Part shown: positions 42,919-51,955 of the stretch, in pieces
How positions within the stretch are numbered: the stretch's first letter is position 1
How the letters are laid out: each line of letters starts with the position of its first letter
DNA from: JABDGC01 sp964466595
Lineage (GTDB): Bacteria > Pseudomonadota > Gammaproteobacteria > DSM-16500
Length of the DNA stretch: 64,000 bases
Direction of reading: 5' to 3'
Assembly (NCBI GenBank): GCA_964466595.1
Contig: CAYXNR010000002.1
Coordinates: 22,550 to 86,549 of the forward strand
Made by a program: the position numbers and the translations under genes
Notes under the pieces: generated by a model
What the model saw: the letters and a program-made list of their open reading frames with translations, nothing else
Database searches by the model: none
Told to the model about the DNA's origin: nothing

Positions 42919-43299
42919 ATGCCAATTAATTTTTATCCATATGAAGAAGATTTGAGAAAAGAAGTCAATATGCCTATTGAAGAAAAAATAGAAATTCTCT
43001 TAGAGTCAGCACAACGTTACAAAGCCATTATTCTCGATGTATCACAAACTACGATGGCAACAAGTAAGCAGGGTGCCGTGCCTTCCGATTTAAAAGTATC
43101 TTACAACTGGGATGGCTTAGCGCAAGTCTTGCGTGAAGTACGTCAAATGAATGAGGCGACGCCAAATGATAAACGCGTGAAAGGAGAGCATCTTATGAAA
43201 TTGGCAGAAGTCTATGAGGTCTTACGTGCAGCTAAAATGCAGAAATTAGAGGCCGTCCGTGTGGCTTTGGTCAATGAGGCCACTCACTTAAAGGGTTGA
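42919..43299 (+). CDS. Hypothetical helical protein
   Basis: 126 residues, cytoplasmic and mostly helical, with no recognised domain. Notable stretches are MPIEEKIEILLESAQRYKAI and WDGLAQVLREVRQMNEATPN. AAGGAG lies before the ATG. Tandem GATAGGTTTG/A decamers at 42837-42856 lie about 65 bases upstream and could be regulator sites. It converges on rpoH with 4 bases between the stops. Function unknown. Confidence 0.7.
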   Translation: MPINFYPYEEDLRKEVNMPIEEKIEILLESAQRYKAIILDVSQTTMATSKQGAVPSDLKVSYNWDGLAQVLREVRQMNEATPNDKRVKGEHLMKLAEVYEVLRAAKMQKLEAVRVALVNEATHLKG

Positions 43300-43303
43300 C
43301 TGT

Positions 43304-44179
43304 CTAAGCCGCTTCTTCTCTCATTAATTCACGCAAGCGGCGCATCGCTGTTTGCTCAAGTTGGCGTACTCTTTCAGCGGAGATTTGATATTTATCTGCG
43401 AGTTTTTGCAAGGTAGCTTTGTTTTCATCTAACCAGCGTGCTTGCACAATTTCTTGGCTACGCTGATCCAATTGCTGCAAGGCTTGTTGCAAGGACTGGT
43501 TTTCATGGCTGGCACCATGTTCTGCTTCAAACTGTGCAGCGGGATTGAGGCTAGCCTCACTTAAATAAGCAGCGGGTAAGGTAAACAGCTGATCTTCCTC
43601 TTCATCCGCATGTCCATCATAGGAGGTATCCGTATGATAAAGACGCATTTCCATTTCGCGAACCAGCTCAGGTTTAACCTTCAAATCCTTTGCAATTTCA
43701 CTAATTTCATCTTGGTTTAACCAGCCCAAGCGTTTTTTGAGGCTGCGCAAATTAAAAAATAATTTTCTTTGTGCTTTTGTCGTAGCAATTTTAACAATAC
43801 GCCAATTTTTGAGAATAAATTCGTGAAGTTCTGCTTTAATCCAATGAATAGCAAAGGTAACCAGCCGAACGCCTACTTGAGGATTAAAGCGCTTGACGGC
43901 TTTCATCAGGCCAATATTTCCTTCTTGAATTAAATCGGCCAGGGGAAGCCCATAGCCCAGATAACCCTTGGCTGTTTTTACCACATAACGAAGATGCGAG
44001 AGAATTAAACGCTTGGCGGCTTCCAAGTCGTTCTGTTGATAAAGTCGCGTGGCGAGCCCCAGTTCTTCTTCCTGGCTTAAGAGGGGGATACGATTAACAT
44101 AGGCAAGATAGGTATCGAGACTACCTAAAGGTAATTGGCCTTGAATAGCCTGTAAACTCAATTCTTTAGCCATTTTCAT
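43304..44179 (-). CDS. rpoH: RNA polymerase heat-shock sigma factor RpoH (sigma-32)
   Basis: 291 residues. Region 2 includes YLGYGLPLADLIQEGNIGLM and KRFNPQVGVRLVTFAIHWI (core binding and -10 recognition). The RpoH box TKAQRKLFFNLRS, diagnostic for sigma-32, follows. Region 4 (LADKYQISAERVRQLEQTAM) reads the -35. It directs heat-shock genes. It lies 67 bases downstream of ftsY, where E. coli has ftsE and ftsX in between. Confidence 0.95.
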   Translation of the reverse strand: MKMAKELSLQAIQGQLPLGSLDTYLAYVNRIPLLSQEEELGLATRLYQQNDLEAAKRLILSHLRYVVKTAKGYLGYGLPLADLIQEGNIGLMKAVKRFNPQVGVRLVTFAIHWIKAELHEFILKNWRIVKIATTKAQRKLFFNLRSLKKRLGWLNQDEISEIAKDLKVKPELVREMEMRLYHTDTSYDGHADEEEDQLFTLPAAYLSEASLNPAAQFEAEHGASHENQSLQQALQQLDQRSQEIVQARWLDENKATLQKLADKYQISAERVRQLEQTAMRRLRELMREEAA

Positions 44180-44246
44180 CCCCTTGACTAGTTGCTTGAA
44201 AGAGCCATTTTAGCACTCTTTGTTATAGACTGCTAATTTACTTTGT

Positions 44247-45248
44247 TTATTTATTTTTTTCAAGTTTTGAAGGCGTTTCGAATAGGGCTTGAACAAAATC
44301 CTTGGCCTGAAAAGGACGTAAATCGTCAATTTTTTCCCCAATTCCAATAAAGCGAATAGGCAGTTGCAGTTTTTTAGCGATAGCAAAAATGATACCGCCT
44401 TTGGCCGTACCATCTAGTTTAGTCAGGGCAAGACCCGTGAGGCCAAGAGCCGCATGAAATTGCTGGGCCTGATTTAAGGCATTTTGGCCAATAGAAGCAT
44501 CTAAGATGAGCAGGATTTCATGAGGCGCTGCTGGATCTAATTTGGCTAGTACCCGCTTTACCTTTTGAAGCTCTGCCATGAGGCCTTTTTGCGTATGCAG
44601 GCGACCGGCCGTATCTGCGATCAGAACCTCAATCTGGCGAGCTTGGGCGGCCTGAAAAGCATCGTAAATGACAGAAGCCGTATCTGCCCCTGGTTGTTGC
44701 GCAATCACCGGGATCTGATTGCGTTCTCCCCAAATTTGTAATTGTTCAATAGCAGCGGCACGAAAAGTATCACCGGCAGCTAACATGACGGTTTTACCTT
44801 GCTCTTTAAGATAGTTGGCTAATTTTCCAATGGTGGTGGTTTTGCCAGCGCCATTGATTCCAACCACCAAAATAAGAAAGGGCTTGTTATCCGGCTTAAT
44901 CACGAGCTCCATCTCGCAGGGTTGAAGCAGGGCTTCCATATCCCGCTCTAGTGTTTCTATTGCCGCTTCAACATTATTTAATTCCTTGCGCTCTAGTTTT
45001 TGGGAAAGCCCGGCAATTAATTGTTGACTTGCTTCAATTCCGACATCAGCTAAAAGCAGCTGGGTTTCAAGATTTTCAAAGACTTCTGGAGTGAGTTCTT
45101 TTTTACCTAGCAGTAAAGTAGCTAAGCCGCCTGTGAACTGCGCTCTGGTTTTGCTGAGACCGGTTTTAAGCCGTTCAAAAAAGCCGGAGGCTTCGCTTTT
45201 AGGGTTTGAAGTTTCGGAAGACTTTTTCCGTTTTAAAATATTGAACAT
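44247..45248 (-). CDS. ftsY: Signal recognition particle receptor FtsY
   Basis: GTPase that docks the signal recognition particle at the inner membrane. ATG 45248 follows GAGGACAG and gives a 333-residue protein starting MFNILKRKK; the frame is open further upstream but that part is not FtsY-like. The N domain is followed by G1 [15 protein letters not shown], then [27 protein letters not shown] and [10 protein letters not shown]. The acidic N-terminal domain of E. coli FtsY is absent. Divergent from rsmD, as in many gammaproteobacteria. Confidence 0.95.
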   Translation of the reverse strand: MFNILKRKKSSETSNPKSEASGFFERLKTGLSKTRAQFTGGLATLLLGKKELTPEVFENLETQLLLADVGIEASQQLIAGLSQKLERKELNNVEAAIETLERDMEALLQPCEMELVIKPDNKPFLILVVGINGAGKTTTIGKLANYLKEQGKTVMLAAGDTFRAAAIEQLQIWGERNQIPVIAQQPGADTASVIYDAFQAAQARQIEVLIADTAGRLHTQKGLMAELQKVKRVLAKLDPAAPHEILLILDASIGQNALNQAQQFHAALGLTGLALTKLDGTAKGGIIFAIAKKLQLPIRFIGIGEKIDDLRPFQAKDFVQALFETPSKLEKNK

Positions 45249-45378
45249 GCTGTCCTCAATTTGCTCTGTATAGTAAACGAGGAGCATTGTATTATGTATT
45301 CGCAGCGCATTAAAGAGTAGAGCTGTTTCCATCATGATGTTGATAGTATAAGTAACAGACCTGCAGAGGGGATTTTCA

Positions 45379-45969
45379 GTGCGGCGAGGACAGGTTCGAA
45401 TTATAGGCGGAGAATGGCGGGGAAGAAAACTAAGTATTCCCGAGCAAGCGGCAGTACGCCCTACGCCTGACCGGGTTCGAGAAACACTATTTAATTGGCT
45501 GGCACCTGTTATTCAAGGTGCTTATTGCCTAGATCTCTTTGCAGGGAGTGGGGCACTTGGTTTTGAAGCCTTATCTCGAGGGGCGGCGGAAGTGGTGATG
45601 GTTGATCAATCTGCGGTAGTCATTAAATGCTTAAGGCTGCAGTGCAAGCTCTTGAAAACCACGAAGGCACTGATTTATCAGTCCAGCATACCCCAACAGT
45701 GGCCCGTATTTTCGAAGTGCTTTGACATTGTTTTTCTGGATCCGCCCTATAGTGAGCCACTATTACTGCCTGTTTGTTTTTACTTGGAAGAAAAAGGCTT
45801 ACTCAGCTCTCCTGCTTATATCTATCTTGAATCAAGAAAGGAAATTGCAGAAGATGAATTGCCAAAAGGCTGGCAGCTCATCAAACAAAAAAAAGCAGGG
45901 CAGGTCGGTTATTATTTGGTAAAACGAGAAGGAAATACTCATGAAGAAAGAAATCATTCAAACCACTAA
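45379..45969 (+). CDS. rsmD: 16S rRNA (guanine-966-N2) methyltransferase RsmD
   Basis: 196 residues. Starts with GTG after GAGGGGA. RIIGGEWRGRKLSIPE and RPTPDRVRETLFNWL are the RsmD opening; CLDLFAGSGALGFEALSRGA binds S-adenosylmethionine and FLDPPYSEPL is the catalytic (D/N)PPY loop. Modifies 16S rRNA in the small subunit. Its end overlaps ridA by 29 bases. Confidence 0.95.
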   Translation: MRRGQVRIIGGEWRGRKLSIPEQAAVRPTPDRVRETLFNWLAPVIQGAYCLDLFAGSGALGFEALSRGAAEVVMVDQSAVVIKCLRLQCKLLKTTKALIYQSSIPQQWPVFSKCFDIVFLDPPYSEPLLLPVCFYLEEKGLLSSPAYIYLESRKEIAEDELPKGWQLIKQKKAGQVGYYLVKREGNTHEERNHSNH

Positions 45970-46333
45970 AGCTCCCCAGCCGATTGGCTGTTATTCACAA
46001 GCAATTGCTGTCGGAAATACAGTCTATTTTTCAGGACAGATTCCACTTGATCCCCAAACCGGCAAAGTGCTTGAGGGAGATTTTCCCGCACAGGTACACC
46101 AAGTATTTAAAAATATCCAAGCGCTTGCTGAAGCCGCTTCAGGAAACTTAAATGACCTAGTTAAGTTGACAATTTACTTAACCGATATGTCTTTGTTTAC
46201 TATCGTGAATGAAATAATGGAAACTTATTTCCACAAGCCTTATCCCGCACGAAGCACCATAGCTGTTGCAGCCTTGCCCAAGAAGGTAGCGATTGAGATT
46301 GAAGCTATAATGATCCGTCAAGATAGGGAATAA
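45941..46333 (+). CDS. ridA: Reactive intermediate deaminase RidA
   Basis: 130 residues of the YjgF/YER057c/UK114 family. PQPIGCYSQAIAVGNTVYFS and the late YPARSTIAVAALPKKVAIEI are diagnostic, the Arg being the key substrate-binding residue. It hydrolyses enamine/imine by-products of PLP enzymes, sparing the cell from 2-aminoacrylate damage. Translation overlaps rsmD and abuts the transporter gene with no gap. Confidence 0.95.
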   Translation: MKKEIIQTTKAPQPIGCYSQAIAVGNTVYFSGQIPLDPQTGKVLEGDFPAQVHQVFKNIQALAEAASGNLNDLVKLTIYLTDMSLFTIVNEIMETYFHKPYPARSTIAVAALPKKVAIEIEAIMIRQDRE

Positions 46334-47665
46334 ATGTTAAGAATTCTTAGTCATTATTCACGCACAGATAAACTCATTCTAGCCAGCGGAGCAATAGGAA
46401 ATTTCCTAGAAAACTTTGATGTCATGATCTGTGCTTTTTTTGCAAACTCTCTTGCGACTACTTTTTTTCCTGAAAATTCTCCAACAACCAATCTATTTTA
46501 TACATTTAATATTTTTTTGCTGGGTTATATCTTCAGACCACTTGGTAGTCTCTTGATCGGGCTCTATGCCGATCAAATAGGCAGAAAGAGAATGTTAATT
46601 TTTTCTATTTTCATGACAGGTCTCTCCACCGTTTTGATTGGCCTCATTCCGAGTTATCAAGCAATAGGCCTCTCTTCGACCCTTATTTTTTTATTCCTCC
46701 GAATCTTGCAAAATGTTTTTGTAGGCGGTGAGTACATCAGCTCTATTTCCTATCTCATCGAGAATGCAAAACAAGAGAAGCGCGGATTTTTTGGGAGCTG
46801 GGTTTCACTGGGTTTTAATAGCGGAGCGCTCATAGCTTCCCTTTTAGCCTTTATCTTCATTTTTTTGATAGCGAAGGGCTATTTCCCTCCCTGGAGTTGG
46901 CGCGTCGTTTTCCTTTTAGCCTTTATCAGTATGATCGTAGGCATATGGATTCGCTTTTCTCTCCCCGAAAGTCTCGGTTTTAGCTTAGAAACCGCAAATG
47001 ATAAAAAACAAAATAAATTTGGAATTTTGAAAGCAGCTATAAAATTAATCCAAGCTCACCCTTATTTATGTTTGGCTGTTGTTGCAATTGGCTGGCTAGG
47101 GGTCAGTGAAACCGCAGCAATTTTTGTATATTTTCCTGTTTACATGAATAGTGTTAATCATTTTTCACAATATCAAGTGCATGGGATAAATTTTCTTTCT
47201 TTATTGCTGCTTGTTTTCTTGATTCCTGTTTTTGGAAATATATCTGACTATTTTTCTCGTCCTAAAATACTGCTTATCACCAGTCTCTCATTTTTAGTCT
47301 TAACGCCTATTTATTTTTGCTGTCTTTCCTATGGAAGTTATCTACAGGTGTTAATCATCAAATTATTATTCTCTATTCCCTCAGCCTGTTTCTATGCCAT
47401 CGGGCCAGTTCTCATAGCAGAAAGTTTTCCTACCCACTTGAGATGCACCAGTCTTGCACTAGTCTATCAAAGCACAGGCAGTCTAGCCGCCGGCTTAGCG
47501 CCGCTGATCTTATTATCCTTTTCTAAAGGCGAATTTGCCTATCAACTACCCACTTATTTTTTAGGTATTTCATCCATTTTAGGAATATGCGGACTATTTT
47601 TGCTTATAAACAAAGCCCTTACTATGCAGGCAATATCCCTTCCAGATCCTTACCCACATCTTTGA
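46334..47665 (+). CDS. MFS transporter (metabolite:H+ symporter type)
   Basis: 443 residues and 12 predicted spans. The loop 2-3 motif GLYADQIGRKRMLIF and the helix-4 region RILQNVFVGGEYISSISYLI followed by KRGFFGSW are typical of the ProP/ShiA-type metabolite:H+ symporters. Likely imports a small organic solute; intracellular Legionellales carry many such carriers for host nutrients. Substrate cannot be told. Last gene of rsmD-ridA-MFS; a hairpin follows at 47683. Confidence 0.88.
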   Translation: MLRILSHYSRTDKLILASGAIGNFLENFDVMICAFFANSLATTFFPENSPTTNLFYTFNIFLLGYIFRPLGSLLIGLYADQIGRKRMLIFSIFMTGLSTVLIGLIPSYQAIGLSSTLIFLFLRILQNVFVGGEYISSISYLIENAKQEKRGFFGSWVSLGFNSGALIASLLAFIFIFLIAKGYFPPWSWRVVFLLAFISMIVGIWIRFSLPESLGFSLETANDKKQNKFGILKAAIKLIQAHPYLCLAVVAIGWLGVSETAAIFVYFPVYMNSVNHFSQYQVHGINFLSLLLLVFLIPVFGNISDYFSRPKILLITSLSFLVLTPIYFCCLSYGSYLQVLIIKLLFSIPSACFYAIGPVLIAESFPTHLRCTSLALVYQSTGSLAAGLAPLILLSFSKGEFAYQLPTYFLGISSILGICGLFLLINKALTMQAISLPDPYPHL

Positions 47666-47682
47666 AAAACCCCGGCCTTGCG

Positions 47683-47720
47683 AGCTTGCGAAGCGTTTGG
47701 GCGTGGCAAGCTAGCTTTTT
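47683..47720 (+). terminator. Probable terminator after the MFS gene
   Basis: AGCTTGC (47683-47689) pairs with GCAAGCT (47706-47712), followed at once by AGCTTTTT. Placed 18 bases after the stop. Confidence 0.55.
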
Positions 47721-47806
47721 ATTGCTGTTAAAAAGCGCTTTCGTCTACGCATTGACAGGCTTGTGTTGATCATATAATATACTATATTTACTTTTATGAG
47801 AAAAAA

Positions 47807-49600
47807 ATGATTTCTCGTTTTCAAAACCTAACCCCTGTTATTCAATGGGCTATTTTAAATTTTAACACCTTAAGAGAGCAAAGGGTGGTGAGGCGAGTTA
47901 ATCCATACTTTTTTGACTTGGTCCAGCGGGACCAGCTCTGTGGTGCTTGGAGAAAAAAATTGCAGGATTTTTTTCCTGATGATTATGTCCGAATTAGAGA
48001 AAGCAATAGAGAAAAGCAGCTTATTTGGTATCTAGAATATACAAGAATCTATTCTCGTCATTATGCTCATCTTAAACAAACCTTGTACGAATCCTGCAGG
48101 TTTGCCTTCAAACCAGATGAAGTATTTCAATTATTCAAACAAGGAAACAAGGTACTAAAGGAGCTGAATTTTTCTTTAAGATATTTGATCTTGCAAGACC
48201 GAGATGGTTTTAATCCAGCATATTGGGGACACCGAAATAACCATCAAGCTATTCTCGACCATTTCTATAGGCTGGCGGTGGATCGCGGTGGTTGTCCTTT
48301 ATATTGGGCTGTTGCTTTATTTCAAGAAGAAGAGGTCTTAAGGGCAGCCTTAGTGAAAGATCCAACGGCTCTTTTTCGCCGAATAGATAATCCGCTAGAG
48401 TATGCCGCTAAAATTAACAATGAAAGGGCCTATGTATTTTTGGGTGAGAATTATCCGATCCCAGCGAGAAAAAGACTCTCTGCCTGGCGCGAGGGACTTC
48501 ATGCAGGGCATATTGAGATGGCTTCCCGCTCTATTCCAGCCAATCAACAGGAATACTTTAATCGTTACAAAAAGATGAAGGAAGGTCAAAGAACTTTCCA
48601 AAAAAGCATTGAGCATCTAGATTCTAGTGTACTCAAAACAAAAGCAGAGGCTGTATTAGATGCGGATAGCGTTACCTTTGTAAGCGAGAAGGAGGGATTG
48701 TGGGGGTGGAATACAGTAGGCCGTAATCCTCATGACGAGCAGGCTGTTAGTCAATTTTTAAATGACAGCAACAGCCTTCTGACAGAGCCGACACCAGAAC
48801 ATCTTCAAGAAAGTCGTAGATCCTTAGAATCACAGGTATGGAAAAAAAGAAAACTTTACCTTGCGGGTTTCGTTTTCATAGTTGTTCCGATTGTACTTTG
48901 TATATTGGCTGGTCTCGAAATTATACCGGCCTTTGTGGCAGGAATAGCTATGTTTGTGCCAGTTTGTGGTTTTACAGATTACTTTTTTGAAGATTCTATT
49001 GGAATACAAGAAGCTACTCAAAGGAAGCTAGCCGATTTTTTAAATAACCTAGAGCGCATTGGTTCTGTTTCCGGAATTGCTACTGCCCTCTCCTTAGAGG
49101 ATCAAGAAGCGCTCTATCAACATACTTTGAATGATTTATACCAACAACTGAGAACCTTTCCTCAAGCGACGAATAAAAAAATAGAGGATTTTCTTCAAAA
49201 AGGCAAAGCGATTGCTGAGTTTATTGAAGCACAAAAAAAGTATAATAGCACCACAGAACCGACAGTGTTTTTTACTGAAATTTTAAAGCAAACTCACGAA
49301 TTAGCCTGTGATCCTACACAGCATGCGAAATACAAAAAGCTGGCTGACCTCGTGGATGGAGCGCCGGAGTGGCGTAAAAAATTGCGTGGTCTGATGTTGG
49401 TTTTTTTAGGGGCTGCTATTGTGGTAGCGGGGATGTATGCTGTAGTTGCTTCAGGCGGCACAGTAGCCCTCGTGGGAGGGATAGTCCTTGGATCGGCTGG
49501 TATGCTTCGGGGGTTGAGTATATTCGACAGTGGAAAGCGACGTGGGTTGTCACAAAAAATGGTAGAGGCAGCTCAGTCCGCTAAAAAGTTATGTATTTAA
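47807..49600 (+). CDS. Large hypothetical protein with paired membrane spans (effector candidate)
   Basis: 597 residues with no recognised family. The N-terminal 350 residues are helical and soluble; PLYWAVALFQEEEVLRAALV and NPLEYAAKINNERAYVFLGE (about 165-225) have weak ankyrin-like spacing. A hydrophobic hairpin lies near residues 348-395 (AGFVFIVVPIVLCILAGLEI), then a helical stretch, then another hairpin near 530-575 (VFLGAAIVVAGMYAVVASGG). The layout of long soluble head plus late hairpins resembles the product at 36418-37602 and many effectors. An isolated gene with a preceding terminator and weak upstream signals. Confidence 0.7.
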   Translation: MISRFQNLTPVIQWAILNFNTLREQRVVRRVNPYFFDLVQRDQLCGAWRKKLQDFFPDDYVRIRESNREKQLIWYLEYTRIYSRHYAHLKQTLYESCRFAFKPDEVFQLFKQGNKVLKELNFSLRYLILQDRDGFNPAYWGHRNNHQAILDHFYRLAVDRGGCPLYWAVALFQEEEVLRAALVKDPTALFRRIDNPLEYAAKINNERAYVFLGENYPIPARKRLSAWREGLHAGHIEMASRSIPANQQEYFNRYKKMKEGQRTFQKSIEHLDSSVLKTKAEAVLDADSVTFVSEKEGLWGWNTVGRNPHDEQAVSQFLNDSNSLLTEPTPEHLQESRRSLESQVWKKRKLYLAGFVFIVVPIVLCILAGLEIIPAFVAGIAMFVPVCGFTDYFFEDSIGIQEATQRKLADFLNNLERIGSVSGIATALSLEDQEALYQHTLNDLYQQLRTFPQATNKKIEDFLQKGKAIAEFIEAQKKYNSTTEPTVFFTEILKQTHELACDPTQHAKYKKLADLVDGAPEWRKKLRGLMLVFLGAAIVVAGMYAVVASGGTVALVGGIVLGSAGMLRGLSIFDSGKRRGLSQKMVEAAQSAKKLCI

Positions 49601-49625
49601 TACTTCTTCTTCGCACCTTTCACGC

Positions 49626-49662
49626 TGTCATTCTGAGGAGCGTCTTTTGCGACGAAGAATCT
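49626..49662. repeat. Copy of a TGTCATTCTGAGG repeat
   Basis: The segment TGTCATTCTGAGG...CGAAGAATCT resembles the repeats at 63317-63406. It lies between convergent genes (the large hypothetical gene and ctpA) and contains a small CGTC/GACG hairpin. Confidence 0.6.
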
Positions 49663-49681
49663 CCGGCTTTTAACTCTATCC

Positions 49682-51049
49682 CTAATTAATCCCCATATTC
49701 TTTAAATAAATCGCCTGTAGAATTTTAAAAGCAGAGAAAAGTTGATAGTCTTCCTTGGCTAGCAGATAGTCGGTTGATTTCAATAATTGATCTTCTGAAT
49801 TATTGCCTTTCACAGGCTTGCTGCCGGGAAGGTGATTTTTGAGTTGATATTCTTTCAAAGGTTCAATGAGGGCTAAATCATCTTCTTTTTGCGGAGAAAT
49901 CTGGAAATCATCGATAAAAATATCGGGGATGATGCCCGCATTCTGAATGATTCTTCCCGAAGGCGTATGATATAGAGCCGTTGTTAATTTAATAGCATGT
50001 GTTTTATCAAGCGGAATAACTGTTTGCACAGAGCCTTTACCGAAACTCGGGCTACCAACAATTAAGGCGCGTTTATAATCCTGTAAGGCGCCGGCTACAA
50101 TTTCAGAGGCAGAAGCAGAACCACCATTAATGAGCGCAACTATCGGCGCGCCATCTAAAATATCAGAACCGGTGGCCTTTGCCGTATATTGGGCTTCCGG
50201 AATACGTCCTTCCGTATAAACAATGGCTTTATTATATTTAGTGAGCTTAGCGCTATCCAAGAAGGTATTGGTAATCTGTACTGCCATATCCAATAAGCCT
50301 CCGGGATTGTTCCGTAAATCCAAAATTAGTCCTTTGAGCTGTCCACCAGGGGCATTTTTCTTGAGCGCTTCAATCGCAGTTCTGACAGCTGTTGAGGTTG
50401 GATCTTGGAATTGGCTGATTCGAACATAGCCAAAGCCATCATCAAGCATCTTACTTTTTACACTTTGAATGCGGATAATTTCTCGAGTGAGTTTAAAAAC
50501 CAGAGGACTTTTTTCGCCCTTACGAATAATCGTTAAAGTCAGTTCCGTGCCCTTAGGGCCACGCATACTCTCAACTGCTTCGTCGAGACTCATTTCACTG
50601 ACTAGTTTGCCATTAATGGCCACAACAAAATCACCGGCCTTAATCCCTGCCTTTGAAGCCGGCGTATCATCAATAGGACTAATAACCCGAAGTACACCAT
50701 ATTGAGGCGTGACTTCAATGCCCAAACCGCCAAATTCACCGCTCGTACTCATCAATAAAGTTTTATAGGCTCCCTTATCCAGATATTCTGAATGTGGGTC
50801 GAGTCCGCTGACCATGCCTCGTACTGCATTATCCAATAATTTATCGTCGCCCACTTTTTCAACATAAAAATCCTTAATCAGCACAATCGTATTGGTAAAA
50901 CGGGCTACGTCTTCATCTGAAAGGTTGCTTTTGCTATTGGCTTCCGTCCCGGGAACAGTAGGAACAGCATCCGAGGATTGTGCAGAGAAGGAGGGAAGAC
51001 TAAATAAGATGATTATCAAACCAGCCAGAACTGTTCGGATATAATGCAT
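49682..51049 (-). CDS. ctpA: Carboxy-terminal processing protease (S41 family, CtpA/Prc-like)
   Basis: 455 residues. A signal peptide (LAGLIIILFSLPSFSAQS) sends it to the periplasm. RGMVSGLDPHSEYLDK is followed by a PDZ domain (GGLGIEVTPQYGVLRVISPI to about residue 170), and the catalytic region has NGGSASASEIVAGALQDY (nucleophile Ser) and SFGKGSVQTV (general-base Lys). It trims or degrades periplasmic proteins and peptidoglycan enzymes. Divergent from icmT. Confidence 0.94.
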   Translation of the reverse strand: MHYIRTVLAGLIIILFSLPSFSAQSSDAVPTVPGTEANSKSNLSDEDVARFTNTIVLIKDFYVEKVGDDKLLDNAVRGMVSGLDPHSEYLDKGAYKTLLMSTSGEFGGLGIEVTPQYGVLRVISPIDDTPASKAGIKAGDFVVAINGKLVSEMSLDEAVESMRGPKGTELTLTIIRKGEKSPLVFKLTREIIRIQSVKSKMLDDGFGYVRISQFQDPTSTAVRTAIEALKKNAPGGQLKGLILDLRNNPGGLLDMAVQITNTFLDSAKLTKYNKAIVYTEGRIPEAQYTAKATGSDILDGAPIVALINGGSASASEIVAGALQDYKRALIVGSPSFGKGSVQTVIPLDKTHAIKLTTALYHTPSGRIIQNAGIIPDIFIDDFQISPQKEDDLALIEPLKEYQLKNHLPGSKPVKGNNSEDQLLKSTDYLLAKEDYQLFSAFKILQAIYLKNMGIN

Positions 51050-51184
51050 GGATGGTATCCTTATCTAAAATTAAGTCCCTTTCAATTATTATATCTTATT
51101 TCGGCTAAGATATAAGAAAGGTTTGCAGGAGAAGTATATTTAATTAAAATCAATGTTATCATCTTGACTATAAAGGAGTCTTCA

Positions 51185-51427
51185 TTGGCACACTGGCGAG
51201 ATTCTGCACGAAATGTCACGCTCTGGATTGTCGATTTTAGGGCATGTTTCCCTTTATTGCTTTTTTTATTACATATTCGGGTGTGGACCCTCATTGTTGC
51301 CCTGATGTTTACCCTTTTTTTTACAGCAATTCAATATTATGGCTTCACTTTAAATGTATTTTTGCGATGGATACGCGCTTTTTTAGCCGGACCACGTAAA
51401 ATTGCACAACCCTGGTGGCGAAGATAG
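51185..51427 (+). CDS. icmT: Dot/Icm type IVB secretion protein IcmT
   Basis: 80 residues in one short inner-membrane protein. AHWRDSARNVTLWIVDFRAC, FPLLLFLLHIRVWTL and the C-terminal YGFTLNVFLRWIRAFLAGP are the hallmarks of IcmT/TraK. TTG at 51185 is the start because AAGGAG (51173-51178) precedes it; another TTG at 51164 has no ribosome site. IcmT is required for effector export and pore formation in Legionella. icmS follows 10 bases on, conserved synteny. Best single clue to the organism's lineage. Confidence 0.93.
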   Translation: MAHWRDSARNVTLWIVDFRACFPLLLFLLHIRVWTLIVALMFTLFFTAIQYYGFTLNVFLRWIRAFLAGPRKIAQPWWRR

Positions 51428-51437
51428 GATTTAAACT

Positions 51438-51782
51438 ATGGCAATTGATGTGGCTCAACAAATGGTTAAAATCGCACAAACCCTTAATGCCCGCTTTAGT
51501 TTAAACGGGCGTCCTATGACGGCTGAGGAAGTTTTTAATCCCAGCGGCTTGTTACCCGCGATTGCAAGAAGGGCTGATCAACTAAGTTCTCTCTGCCTAG
51601 GCTATGGAATTGGTGCCACCTTTGAACAGGCAGAGGGCACGACCCTTGGAGTAAAAGCTATTTTTGATGATATTACACCCAATGTACTCAGATTATTATG
51701 TTTAATTGATGTGCTTTTTGAGCTCATTAAAGGAACCCCCAAGGGGGAGATGAGTGCTTTAGACCAGTTGATGTATGATTAG
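51438..51782 (+). CDS. icmS: Dot/Icm secretion chaperone IcmS
   Basis: 114 residues, the exact length of Legionella IcmS. GLLPAIARRADQLSSLCLGY, GIGATFEQAEG and FDDITPNVLRLLCLIDVL are conserved, as is the final LDQLMYD. IcmS pairs with IcmW to present effectors to the coupling complex in the cytoplasm. Its presence implies that the effector-like genes in this window have a working export route, if the rest of the system is elsewhere. In Legionella icmR and icmQ would follow; here a RelB relic and gpsA do. Confidence 0.95.
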   Translation: MAIDVAQQMVKIAQTLNARFSLNGRPMTAEEVFNPSGLLPAIARRADQLSSLCLGYGIGATFEQAEGTTLGVKAIFDDITPNVLRLLCLIDVLFELIKGTPKGEMSALDQLMYD

Positions 51783-51796
51783 AGAAGGAAAAAGCT

Positions 51797-51925
51797 TTGC
51801 TCTTTGAACCCCTGGTACCCAATAAAGAAACAATTGAAGCCATGAAGGCCGCACGTCGCGGTGAAGTGGTCAAGGTAGGCAAGGTCGATAAGCTTTTGGC
51901 GAGTTTGAATGATGAGGAAGATTAA
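51797..51925 (+). pseudogene. RelB/DinJ-type antitoxin fragment
   Basis: A 43-codon frame from a TTG at 51797 reads PLVPNKETIEAMKAARRGEV, then VGKVDKLLASLNDEED. That matches the C-terminal half of RelB antitoxins (PNxETxxAMxxARRGE...xLxxLNxED). The ribbon-helix-helix N-terminus and any RelE toxin are missing. It fills the gap after icmS. Confidence 0.65.
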
Positions 51926-51955
51926 CTATACTCATAAATTCAAGCGTGAAGAGCG

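Noticed and set aside
47655..47806. Possible small gene between the MFS transporter and the large hypothetical gene
   Set aside because: The 60-codon frame starts inside the MFS gene in another frame and crosses the likely terminator hairpin; no ribosome site.
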